From: Chloroflexota bacterium
GTDB taxonomy: Bacteria; Chloroflexota; Anaerolineae; B4-G1
DNA length: 10,190 nucleotides
Direction: 5' to 3'
Assembly (NCBI GenBank): GCA_030596915.1
Contig: JAUVSX010000070.1
Coordinates: 1-10,190, forward strand
Both the position numbers and the translations under genes were made by a program. Shown here piece after piece: positions 1 through 5,994 of the stretch; position 1 is the stretch's first letter, and each line of letters begins with the position of its first letter. The notes below the pieces were generated by a model, which had not been told where the DNA came from, did not search any database, and saw only the letters and a list, made by a program, of their open reading frames with translations.

Positions 1-1
1 C

Positions 2-97
2 CGCCGCATCTGGGGCGAGCTACCCGGCAACACACTGCATCCTATGCGAGATATTGACGCCTACCTGCGCGACGTCGAAGGGCTGCGACGGGTCTGA
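2..97 (+). CDS. C-terminal end of an unidentified protein (partial)
   Basis: Frame 2 is open from the window edge to a TGA at 95-97. It encodes 31 residues ending HPMRDIDAYLRDVEGLRRV. Most third positions are G or C, as in the real genes nearby, and the mix of charged and hydrophobic residues looks like a terminal helix. The start lies outside the window and no family can be named from so short a tail. It points the same way as the glycoside hydrolase that begins 96 bp downstream, so the two could share a transcript. No terminator-like hairpin with a T-run is visible between them. Confidence 0.45.
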   Translation, partial: RRIWGELPGNTLHPMRDIDAYLRDVEGLRRV

Positions 98-193
98 GGC
101 CGGTTGGCGTGTCTGGCGTCCCGGTCGCGATCCTGAACCTGGCGTTCGCACTGGCTGGCGCCCCCGGCAATGGCCACCATTGGAGGAGAAAGT

Positions 194-2455
194 ATGCCCC
201 GGCGGAGGATCGATCTGTGTGGATTGTGGCGCTTTCAGCCCGACTCGTACTGGGTGGGTGAGAGGGCCGGGTTCTATGCTCCCGAGCACGACGCTCGCCT
301 TTGGCGCGAGGTTCGGGTGCCCTGCTGCTTCGAGGCCTGCGTCCCCGGTATGGACGCCTACGAGGGCGCCGGTTGGTTCCGTCGGGTCATCCGGGTCCCG
401 GAAGAGTGGCGGGGCAACTGTGTCGTGCTGCGGTTCGAGGGCATCTGCTACCATACGACGGCCTGGGTCAATGGGGAGCGAGTCGGGGAGAACCGAGATG
501 GCTTCCTGCCGTTCGAGTTCCCGGTAGCCGAGTTTCTCGACTATGGCGGCGACAACGTGATTGTCGTGGCCACCGACAACCGCCGGCTCAAGGGGGAGGT
601 GCCCGGCGAGCAACGGGGATGGCGCTCGTTCGGTGGCTTCCATCGCGAAGTTGAGCTCCTCGCCACGGACCCGCTCCGCATCGACGGCATAGGCATCGAC
701 GCCGAGCCCACTGATGCCGGCGGGGCACTCGTGGCGACGGTCGAGGTCGCGAACGACCGGCCCGATGACGCGAGCGCCGGTCTGGCGGTCGACATCATCG
801 ACAGCTCTGGTGGGACGGTGGCGAGCTGGAACGAGCCCATTGAGATCGCCGCAGGCAATCGTGCATCCGTCTCGACGACGGTCGCAGTGCCTGGAGCCCA
901 GCCCTGGTCGCCCGACTCGCCCACACTCTATCGGGCTCGCGTTTCCCTCCGGCTGGGAGGTGAGGAAGTCGATCAGCGCGAGGAGCGGTTTGGCTTCCGC
1001 AAGGTGGAGGCTCGAGACGACCTTCTGCTGCTCAATGGCGAGCCTATCTATCTCACAGGCTGGAACCGGCACGAGGACTCCCCCATCACCGACATGGCGA
1101 CCGATCTTGAGACGACGCGATGGGACCTGGTCGAGATGAAGGACGCCGGCGCCAACTTCGTGCGGCTCTGCCACTATCCCCACCACCCTGGTGAGCTCGA
1201 CCTGTGCGACGAGCTGGGGTTGCTGGTGATGGACGAGATCCCGCTGTACTGGTGGGACGGTAACCAGGAGGGGGAGGAGAACTGCGCGGCGAAATACACC
1301 GCCGCCGAGAGACAGCTCCGGAGGATGATTGCCCGTGACCGCAACCACCCTTCGGTGATCTTCTGGTCGGTGAGCAACGAGACTCAGGAGCAGTACCCAG
1401 AGGTGGCTGAGGGGAATCGCAAGCTCATCCGGGTCGCCCGCGACCTGGACCGGACACGCCTGTGCGTCCACGCCAGCTTCCGCTGGCATGACCACGCCAA
1501 CTTCGGCGAGGACGACGTCGTCTGCGTCAACGCCTACCCCAGCCTCGGGGGCATCGGGCGCGAGGGTCTGAGCCACGACTTCGCCAAGTCCGCTGAGGTC
1601 TGGCGTGAGGGGCTCGCGGAGTTGCACAACCGGTATCCCGGCAAGCCGATCCTGATCACTGAGTTTGGGCACTGCTCGTTCGAGGGCACGTTTGGCAATG
1701 CCTTTGGCGAGGACGTGATGGCGCGTGCAATCGAGCATCAGTTCGCCGCTATGCAGGCCGAGTACATCTGCGGAGCGACGATATGGTGCTGGGCCGATCA
1801 TGCCTGGCCCGCCGAGACGTTCCGGTACGCATCCGCCTGTGGGCTCGGGATCAGTCCCTACGGCGTCGTCAGCCGCGCGAGACGCAAGCAGAAGGCCTAT
1901 TGGGCTTCCCGCCGGATGTTCCGAGAAAGACAGGGGCTCCCCGTGAGGGAGGGCGACGCGAGTCCGGGAGAGCCGGAAGCAGTCCCCCGTCTTCTGCTCT
2001 TGCGAGACTCTCTGCAGGACCTGCCGTTGATCCCATTCCCCGATGGATACACGGTCCGTCCGATGCGTCTGGACGAATCCGGCCTGTGGCTGGATATCGT
2101 GCGCAGCACACCGGAGTTCTCGGAAACGCCGCCGGGAACGTTCGAGCGCGAGTTCGGGGCCGATCTGCAGGCCGTGCAATGGCGCTGCTTCGTAGTCACG
2201 GACGAGCGCGACGTCGCTGTGGGAACCGTGAGCGCCTGGTACGATCGCGATTTCGAGGGTCGCGACTGGGGATGCATCGCGTGGCTCGCGATCCGGCCTG
2301 AGCATCGTAGCCAGGGACTCGAGGCCGCGGCGATGAGCTTCGCCCTCAGCCAGCTCGCGCAGTGGCACGATCGTTGCTACGTCATCGTGCATCCAAACCG
2401 CCAGGCCGAGATCGAGCAGTATGGAGCCCTTGGATTCAGCGCACGCAACGGGTGA
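194..2455 (+). CDS. Glycoside hydrolase family 2 fused to a C-terminal GNAT acetyltransferase-like domain
   Basis: This 753-residue protein has the GH2 order: a sugar-binding jelly-roll domain (about 1-150), an Ig-like domain (about 155-260) and a TIM barrel (about 265-580). In the barrel are WNRHE (290-294), the acid/base Glu396 in SVSNE and the nucleophile Glu490 in ITEFGH. The 94-residue spacing suits the beta-glucuronidase/beta-galactosidase clan, which hydrolyses beta-glycosides with retention. The NxKG motif that binds the glucuronate carboxylate in true glucuronidases is not seen; the aligned region reads ISPYGVVSRARRKQK. A beta-galactosidase or another exo-glycosidase is therefore more likely, and the substrate is unknown. 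Residues about 605-753 are a GNAT-like domain, with a core strand IAWLAIRPEHRSQG and a tail ending QYGALGF. There is no stop or frameshift between the parts. No signal peptide is seen, so it is probably cytoplasmic. ATG 194 is chosen over the in-frame ATG 170 because GGAGGAG (182-188) lies 5 nt before it. Confidence 0.93.
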   Translation: MPRRRIDLCGLWRFQPDSYWVGERAGFYAPEHDARLWREVRVPCCFEACVPGMDAYEGAGWFRRVIRVPEEWRGNCVVLRFEGICYHTTAWVNGERVGENRDGFLPFEFPVAEFLDYGGDNVIVVATDNRRLKGEVPGEQRGWRSFGGFHREVELLATDPLRIDGIGIDAEPTDAGGALVATVEVANDRPDDASAGLAVDIIDSSGGTVASWNEPIEIAAGNRASVSTTVAVPGAQPWSPDSPTLYRARVSLRLGGEEVDQREERFGFRKVEARDDLLLLNGEPIYLTGWNRHEDSPITDMATDLETTRWDLVEMKDAGANFVRLCHYPHHPGELDLCDELGLLVMDEIPLYWWDGNQEGEENCAAKYTAAERQLRRMIARDRNHPSVIFWSVSNETQEQYPEVAEGNRKLIRVARDLDRTRLCVHASFRWHDHANFGEDDVVCVNAYPSLGGIGREGLSHDFAKSAEVWREGLAELHNRYPGKPILITEFGHCSFEGTFGNAFGEDVMARAIEHQFAAMQAEYICGATIWCWADHAWPAETFRYASACGLGISPYGVVSRARRKQKAYWASRRMFRERQGLPVREGDASPGEPEAVPRLLLLRDSLQDLPLIPFPDGYTVRPMRLDESGLWLDIVRSTPEFSETPPGTFEREFGADLQAVQWRCFVVTDERDVAVGTVSAWYDRDFEGRDWGCIAWLAIRPEHRSQGLEAAAMSFALSQLAQWHDRCYVIVHPNRQAEIEQYGALGFSARNG

Positions 2456-2717
2456 ACAGACCCTTGTGGTGGGGTGCGCGGGCCCCGGGCCGAGATCAAG
2501 CGCCCCCGAGGTCTGGGCCTTGGCGTGCGGGACGGGCTGGCGAACGTTGCGCAGGTTCGACGGCGCGTCGGAGGCGCATCCAGGTGTCGCAGAGATATCC
2601 GACAGCGTGTTGGCTTTTCTACGGAGGCAAGTGATCGAGTGGGAGGGGCGACGGATGTTTCGTGACTGTCATCTCCCCGTGGCCAGCGGATGCCCAGCGG
2701 CAATGACCGGGGGGTAG
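2421..2717 (+). CDS. Possible small hypothetical protein, 98 aa (doubtful)
   Basis: This frame starts at an ATG inside the last 35 bp of the glycoside hydrolase gene and ends at a TAG at 2715-2717. It is the only long plus-strand reading of the 315-bp gap before the nitroreductase. The second half, including HPGVAEISDSVLAFLRR, looks like a folded amphipathic helix, and G/C is favoured at third positions. Against it, no clear Shine-Dalgarno sequence precedes the ATG, the composition is rich in Gly, Ala and Pro, and second positions are also GC-rich, as in non-coding high-GC DNA. I recognise no family. It could be a short real gene, a remnant, or chance. Confidence 0.28.
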   Translation: MEPLDSAHATGEQTLVVGCAGPGPRSSAPEVWALACGTGWRTLRRFDGASEAHPGVAEISDSVLAFLRRQVIEWEGRRMFRDCHLPVASGCPAAMTGG

Positions 2718-2722
2718 CGACC

Positions 2723-2740
2723 TTCACTTCAGGTTGTGAA
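2723..2740. repeat. Short inverted repeat upstream of the nitroreductase
   Basis: TTCAC (2723-2727) and GTGAA (2736-2740) form an imperfectly spaced 5-bp inverted repeat with an 8-nt centre, about 30 bp before the nitroreductase start. The position would suit an operator. Arms this short occur often by chance, and no convincing -35/-10 pair is seen beside it. Confidence 0.2.
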
Positions 2741-2770
2741 CGCGGTCGATACTCGAATGTGAGGTCTGCA

Positions 2771-3388
2771 ATGAATGTGCTAGAGGCAATCGAGAGACGC
2801 AGAAGCATAAGACAGTTCAGATCTGATCCGATTCCGCATGATGTGCTCGACAGACTATTGCATGCGTTACGGCTGGCACCTTCGGGCTCCAACAGACAGC
2901 CTTGGACCTTCATCATCGTTCGAGACACGGAGACCAAACAGAGGATTGCCGCTGCGTGCCGCTTCAAGAACACCCTCGATCGCAAGGTCTGCGTCCAGGA
3001 GTGGGTTGCGCAGGCCCCCGTGATTATCGTGGCCTGCGGACATATGAAGGAGGCCAGCGCGCTGCTTCACGAGGAGGGGGGACCATTCATCTCAAACGGA
3101 CGGACGATAGTCGACCAAATGGGGGCCAAGCCCGGGGAGTACACGAGCGCGGCACCGTGGGATCTCGCGATAGCACTCGAACACCTGGCCTTGGCGGCAG
3201 TGGCAGAGGGGCTGGGAACGTGCTGGATCGCGGGGCTGGACGAGGACGAGTTGAAGAGAGTGCTCGCGATACCCGAGGGAGTCGGTGCTCAGTTGCTCAT
3301 GCCCGTCGGATACCCGGCGTCATCTTGGCCGCCGCCCAGACCGAGGAAGTCCCTGGAGGAGATTGTCCGCTACGAGACCTACGAATAA
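2771..3388 (+). CDS. Nitroreductase family protein (FMN-dependent oxidoreductase)
   Basis: This 205-residue protein has the usual length and marks of the nitroreductase fold. The N-terminal RRRSIRQF contacts the FMN phosphate in this family, APSGSNRQPW is the classic FMN-proximal loop, and GLGTCWIAG followed by LLMPVGYP is the conserved C-terminal FMN region. Members are mostly homodimers that reduce nitro compounds, quinones or flavins with NAD(P)H; the true substrate cannot be told from sequence. ATG 2771 is preceded by GAGGT (2761-2765) with a 5-nt spacer, better than an upstream in-frame ATG at 2690. The first codons use AGA repeatedly and are less GC-rich than the his genes, which may reflect transfer. 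It converges on the minus-strand pseudogene, with its stop codon at the break point and no visible terminator between. Confidence 0.93.
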   Translation: MNVLEAIERRRSIRQFRSDPIPHDVLDRLLHALRLAPSGSNRQPWTFIIVRDTETKQRIAAACRFKNTLDRKVCVQEWVAQAPVIIVACGHMKEASALLHEEGGPFISNGRTIVDQMGAKPGEYTSAAPWDLAIALEHLALAAVAEGLGTCWIAGLDEDELKRVLAIPEGVGAQLLMPVGYPASSWPPPRPRKSLEEIVRYETYE

Positions 3389-3389
3389 G

Positions 3390-3677
3390 GGCGCGTTGGA
3401 TTCCCGAAGGGCAGATGATGCGGTCTGCCAATTGGCCGTGGCGTGTGGCGGGTGAGGAACGATCGCGCTTTCCGCCACAGACGCGCAGCCCGATCGTCTG
3501 CAGTTGACGTACGTTGCTGGCAGGCGCACCGTAGGACCTGACTTACAGCAGTCTGATGAGCTCTGCGTAGTCGACCGCGCGGCCCAGGTGGGACAGGACC
3601 ACCGCGACGCACGCGGCGAGGCAATCGCCGTCAGTCAGTTGCCGCTGATGCGGTACCGAGAGCAAGGTTTTCGGCAC
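3390..3677 (-). pseudogene. Broken C39-like peptidase gene (in-frame stop, frameshift, lost C-terminus)
   Basis: On the minus strand a GTG at 3677-3675 opens a frame with LLSVPHQRQLTDGDCLAAC followed by VVLSHLGRAVDYAELIRLL. This resembles the N-terminus of C39-like papain-fold peptidases, with the nucleophile Cys in DCLAAC. The frame is stopped by TAA at 3545-3543. Directly beyond the stop, still in frame, it continues VRSYGAPASNVRQLQTIGLRV (to about 3480), which is what such proteins have next. From about 3478 the family-like sequence seems to move to another frame (ALRESNAPLFV). It then meets the nitroreductase stop, so the His/Asp half of the peptidase is missing. The start overlaps the preceding minus-strand gene by 47 nt, a sign of former translational coupling. 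The family call is from recognised sequence pattern; the stop is seen directly; the frameshift is less certain. Confidence 0.55.
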
Positions 3678-3987
3678 GAGAAGTCATCTCCGCAACCAGC
3701 CGTGGGGTAACGCGCATCTGACCGGTTTCCACATCCACATCAATTGCGCCTACCTCGCCCACGTCACCTTGGGAGGTAAGAGAAAGGATGACGGGTACGC
3801 GCCAGAAGATGCGTTCAGAAAGCACGAGCGCCGGATCACCTGTGTGCATCATGTTGCTGATCTCGCTCAATGCGAAGGCGTTGACCTTCTGTCTCGCCGA
3901 GTAGGCGGACACATTGACATCCGCCGACACCCTGATGTCCACTTCCAGGCGTCCAGTCTGGGGTAATGATTCCACTATTGAGGCCAT
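3631..3987 (-). CDS. Conserved-looking hypothetical protein paired with a C39-like peptidase remnant
   Basis: This minus-strand gene encodes 118 residues from ATG 3987-3985, beginning MASIVESLPQTG. A GTG at 4017-4015 would add 10 residues and is a possible alternative; neither start has a strong Shine-Dalgarno sequence. The protein is soluble-looking and rich in beta-strand patterns: RLEVDIRVSADVNVSAYSAR, then NMMHTGDPALVLSERIFW, VPVILSLTSQGDVGEVGAID and VDVETGQMRVTP. It has no membrane segment or signal peptide. I recognise this as a type of small hypothetical gene but know no function for it. It overlaps the start of the broken peptidase gene, so the two were probably one operon. An antitoxin-like, inhibitor or substrate role is speculation. 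A weak TAGAAT box on the minus strand (4068-4063) could be its -10, but no good -35 accompanies it. Confidence 0.65.
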   Translation of the reverse strand: MASIVESLPQTGRLEVDIRVSADVNVSAYSARQKVNAFALSEISNMMHTGDPALVLSERIFWRVPVILSLTSQGDVGEVGAIDVDVETGQMRVTPRLVAEMTSRAENLALGTASAATD

Positions 3988-4256
3988 CTGGTACTTTTCT
4001 CTCGCCCTGCGTGCCACCGTGCCGAGACGCGGGTGGCGCGAAGCGTCCGGAACGCGACAATCATTCTATCCCTCTTGCACGCTGTGCGCTAACATCGCGA
4101 GAACGGAACCTGTTCGACTCTCCCGGGTGAGTGCCACTGGTCACTCTGATATCTCGCGAGAGCCCGGCATAGCTGTGCGAACACTGCGCCCGGGATGGGT
4201 CCGAGCACGCGCGACTCCAGGCTGTTGAGCCCGCCCTGGTAGGAGCCGGTTCACAC
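3988..4256. other. Non-coding gap between the minus-strand pair and the his promoter
   Basis: No convincing gene is seen on either strand. The stretch should hold the promoter of the minus-strand hypothetical gene; the best candidate is TAGAAT read on the minus strand (4068-4063), with no matching -35. GAGTGCC (4129-4135) and GGTCACTC (4139-4146) can form a small hairpin with a bulged T, followed by no T-run. TCGCGAGA occurs twice (around 4096 and 4154). None of these has a function I can support. Confidence 0.4.
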
Positions 4257-4284
4257 TTGACTTTGCCACGAAGCCTGGTACAAT
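4257..4284 (+). promoter_or_regulatory. Sigma-70-type promoter of the histidine operon
   Basis: TTGACT (4257-4262) and TACAAT (4279-4284) are separated by 16 bp. Each matches five of six consensus bases (TTGACA, TATAAT). Transcription would start at about 4291-4293. It is the strongest promoter-like sequence in the window and stands just ahead of the leader ORF and attenuator. Confidence 0.8.
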
Positions 4285-4292
4285 GTGCCCCA

Positions 4293-4364
4293 ATGGGCAG
4301 CGACAGGTGCATCCAGGCGAATCGTCACTACTGTCATCATCGATTTCTGCTACCGACCGGGTAG
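4293..4364 (+). CDS. hisL: Histidine-operon leader peptide, 23 aa (hisL-like)
   Basis: An ATG at 4293 opens a 23-codon frame ending in TAG at 4362-4364. Its middle reads RHYCHHRF, with His codons at 4326-4328, 4335-4337 and 4338-4340: three His in five positions. It lies between a strong promoter and an intrinsic terminator ahead of hisD. In ribosome-mediated attenuation, low charged tRNA-His stalls the ribosome at such codons and changes the folding of the downstream RNA. The ATG is 8 nt after the -10 box and no Shine-Dalgarno sequence precedes it, so the mRNA would be leaderless. The gene name is by analogy of role and position; no homology to enterobacterial HisL is claimed. The run is shorter than the seven His of E. 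coli, and Tyr, Cys and Arg codons are interspersed. Confidence 0.75.
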   Translation: MGSDRCIQANRHYCHHRFLLPTG

Positions 4365-4382
4365 GTCGGCTAGGTTCGCCTG
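4314..4382 (+). promoter_or_regulatory. Attenuator switch region: sequestering stem and antiterminator arm
   Basis: Three competing pairings can be drawn by eye. CAGGCGAATC (4314-4323) pairs with GGTTCGCCTG (4373-4382), 10 bp with one G-U, enclosing the His codons. CCGACC (4353-4358) pairs with GGTCGG (4364-4369) inside that loop. GGCTAGG (4368-4374) can instead pair with CCTCAGCC (4396-4403; one bulged C), taking away the 5' arm of the terminator. A ribosome stalled at the His codons would cover 4314-4323 and free the antiterminator arm. One at the stop codon 4362-4364 would cover 4368-4374 and let the terminator form. Pairings are read directly; the regulatory logic is inferred. Confidence 0.65.
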
Positions 4383-4399
4383 CACTAATCGCTACCCTC

Positions 4400-4431
4400 A
4401 GCCCTCCCGGTCACCCGGTGAGGGCTTTTCT
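4400..4431 (+). terminator. Intrinsic terminator (attenuator) in the his leader
   Basis: AGCCCTC-CCGG (4400-4410) pairs with CCGG-T-GAGGGCT (4415-4426), giving an 11-bp GC-rich stem with a TCAC loop and one bulged T. The T-rich run TTTTCT follows, starting at the end of the stem. It lies 36 nt after the leader-peptide stop and 150 nt before hisD, so it can only act on transcripts headed into the his operon. Confidence 0.82.
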
Positions 4432-4568
4432 GTGTGGGGGATGCCCGACGTTCCGAATCGGCGACATGCGGGTCTGGTCACGGTCACTCACTTCTAGCCA
4501 CGCAAGAGACACTGGAACCGACGGGTGAAGGCTGCGTTCCAGGCGGGGGCAGCGGCGGCGCGGGAACT

Positions 4569-4574
4569 GGAGGT
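4569..4574 (+). promoter_or_regulatory. Ribosome binding site deciding the hisD start
   Basis: GGAGGT lies 6 nt before the GTG at 4581. It fixes the start there rather than at the in-frame GTG 4434, which overlaps the end of the attenuator and would add 49 Gly/Ser-rich residues with no HisD counterpart. Confidence 0.75.
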
Positions 4575-4580
4575 GCTGGT

Positions 4581-5942
4581 GTGACGAACAAGCTCTACGA
4601 AGACTGGCGGCAGGCTCGCAGCACGGTCCTGCAACGCCGTCGAATGGTGCGCCTCGATGACGTGCCAGACGCGGTCCGCGAGGGCATCCGAGGCGTCTTC
4701 GGCGACGACCTGACACCTCGCGAGGCCGTTGCCCGCGTGCTCGATGACGTCCGGTGCCGCGGGGATGAGGCGCTCCGTGAATGGACTTCTCGGATTGACG
4801 GAGTCGAGCTGGATGTTCTCGAGGTTGAGCCCGAGGCCGTACGAGCCGCCTACAACGCCATCCCAGGGGAGCTGAGAGACGCGCTTGTGCTGGCCGCCGA
4901 GCGCATCCGCGCATTCCATGCCCGCCAGCCGATTGGATCGTGGACGACTGATCAGATGGGAGGTACGCTCGGCCAGCGGGTGGTTCCTCTGGCAAGGGTC
5001 GGCGTGTACGTCCCCGGCGGAACCGCTCCGCTGCCCTCCTCATTGCTGATGGCCGTCATACCCGCCCAGGTAGCCGGTGTCGAGCAGGTGCTGGTCTGTT
5101 CGCCGCCGCGCCGCGAGGACGGTGAGGTCGCTCCGGTCGTCCTGGCCGCAGCTCACGTGGCGCGCGTGGATCGGGTATTCCGCCTGGGTGGCGCACAGGC
5201 CATCGCCGCCTTCGCCTATGGTACAGAGACGGTGCCCCGCGTGGACAAGATCGCCGGGGCAGGGGGGCTGTTTACGACGCTGGCCAAGCGCGCGGTGTAC
5301 GGGGAGGTCGGCCTGGACGGCGTCTATGGCCCAACGGAGACAATCATTGTTGCCGATGGAACGGCCGATCCCGCATGGGTGGCAGCCGACCTGCTGGCCC
5401 AGGCCGAACACGACGTGTTGGCCACGGCCATCCTGCTGACCCCTTCACGAGAGCTGGCAGAGGCGGTTCAGGTGGAGGTTGGTCGCCAACTGGAGGCGCT
5501 GGGGCGAGCCGACATTATCGCAGCGTCGTTGGCGGGGCAGGGCGGCATCGTAATCACGCCGGACCTCCAGACTGCGATCGAGTTGGCCGATGAGTTCGCG
5601 CCGGAGCATCTATGCCTCTCGGTGCGCGAGCCCGATCGCTGGTCGAAGCGGATCCGCAACGCCGGCGGTCTCTTTCTGAGCGAGCATTCGTTCGAGGTGC
5701 TGGGTGACTACGTGGCGGGGCCCAGTCACATCATGCCTACAGGCGGCACAGCCCGCTTTGCCTCACCCGTCAACGTGCTTGATTTCGTCAAGATTGTCAA
5801 CGTGATTGCGCTGGACGCGGATACCGCGGCCCGGATCGGTGGGGCGGCCGCGTGCCTGGCCCGGGCGGAGTCGCTGACGGCTCACGCTGCTGCGGCGACG
5901 GCTCGCCAGCCGCGGGCTGAGGAGCTCGAATCCTCGTCGTGA
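4581..5942 (+). CDS. hisD: Histidinol dehydrogenase
   Basis: HisD is a zinc enzyme that oxidises L-histidinol to L-histidine in two NAD-dependent steps, the last reactions of the pathway. The 453-residue protein carries all expected active-site residues. Zinc ligands are Gln274 and His277 (in QAEHD), Asp376 (GDYVAGPSH) and His435 (LTAHA); the catalytic pair is Glu342-His343 (FAPEHLCLS). Their spacing matches the E. coli enzyme. The NAD-side motif VGVYVPGGTAPLPSS and LGGAQAIAAFAYGT are present. The sequence reads KIAGAGGLFTTLAKR and DGVYGPTET where many bacteria have GPGN and AGPSE types, a variant I associate with Chloroflexota-like HisD. The GTG start follows GGAGGT. It is the first gene after the attenuator. 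The C-terminus ends in a poorly conserved Glu/Ser-rich tail. Confidence 0.96.
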   Translation: MTNKLYEDWRQARSTVLQRRRMVRLDDVPDAVREGIRGVFGDDLTPREAVARVLDDVRCRGDEALREWTSRIDGVELDVLEVEPEAVRAAYNAIPGELRDALVLAAERIRAFHARQPIGSWTTDQMGGTLGQRVVPLARVGVYVPGGTAPLPSSLLMAVIPAQVAGVEQVLVCSPPRREDGEVAPVVLAAAHVARVDRVFRLGGAQAIAAFAYGTETVPRVDKIAGAGGLFTTLAKRAVYGEVGLDGVYGPTETIIVADGTADPAWVAADLLAQAEHDVLATAILLTPSRELAEAVQVEVGRQLEALGRADIIAASLAGQGGIVITPDLQTAIELADEFAPEHLCLSVREPDRWSKRIRNAGGLFLSEHSFEVLGDYVAGPSHIMPTGGTARFASPVNVLDFVKIVNVIALDADTAARIGGAAACLARAESLTAHAAAATARQPRAEELESSS

Positions 5943-5953
5943 TCTGGCTCGCT

Positions 5954-5970
5954 CTCCGCGAAGCGCGGAG
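5954..5970 (+). repeat. Intercistronic hairpin between hisD and hisC1
   Basis: CTCCGCG (5954-5960) and CGCGGAG (5964-5970) form a perfect 7-bp stem with the 3-nt loop AAG. No T-run follows, so it is not an intrinsic terminator. It could mark an RNA processing or stability site, or affect translation of hisC1, whose start 24 nt later has no good Shine-Dalgarno sequence. Confidence 0.5.
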
Positions 5971-5994
5971 GCGGCACAGTGCTTCGGCTAACCT

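Noticed and set aside
20..2392. A 790-codon open frame on the minus strand opposite the glycoside hydrolase
   Set aside because: It is the antisense shadow of a high-GC gene: the plus frame has GH2 motifs with both catalytic residues, while the minus translation has no recognisable domain.
3427..3436. Palindrome GCCAATTGGC between the nitroreductase and the pseudogene
   Set aside because: It is a single 10-bp palindrome with no spacer loop, no T-run and no second copy; it cannot act as a terminator and is likely chance.
4300..4435. T-box riboswitch as the his leader element
   Set aside because: The conserved T-box sequence (GGGTGGNACCGCG type) is absent before the terminator, and a His-codon leader ORF is present instead.
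4285..4528. Longer frames starting near 4283-4285 across the his leader
   Set aside because: They begin inside or at the edge of the -10 box, run through the terminator and contain no His cluster; the 4293-4364 frame explains the region better.
4434..4580. hisD start at GTG 4434, 49 codons upstream
   Set aside because: It overlaps the end of the attenuator, has no ribosome site and adds a Gly/Ser-rich stretch with no HisD counterpart; GTG 4581 has GGAGGT at 6 nt.
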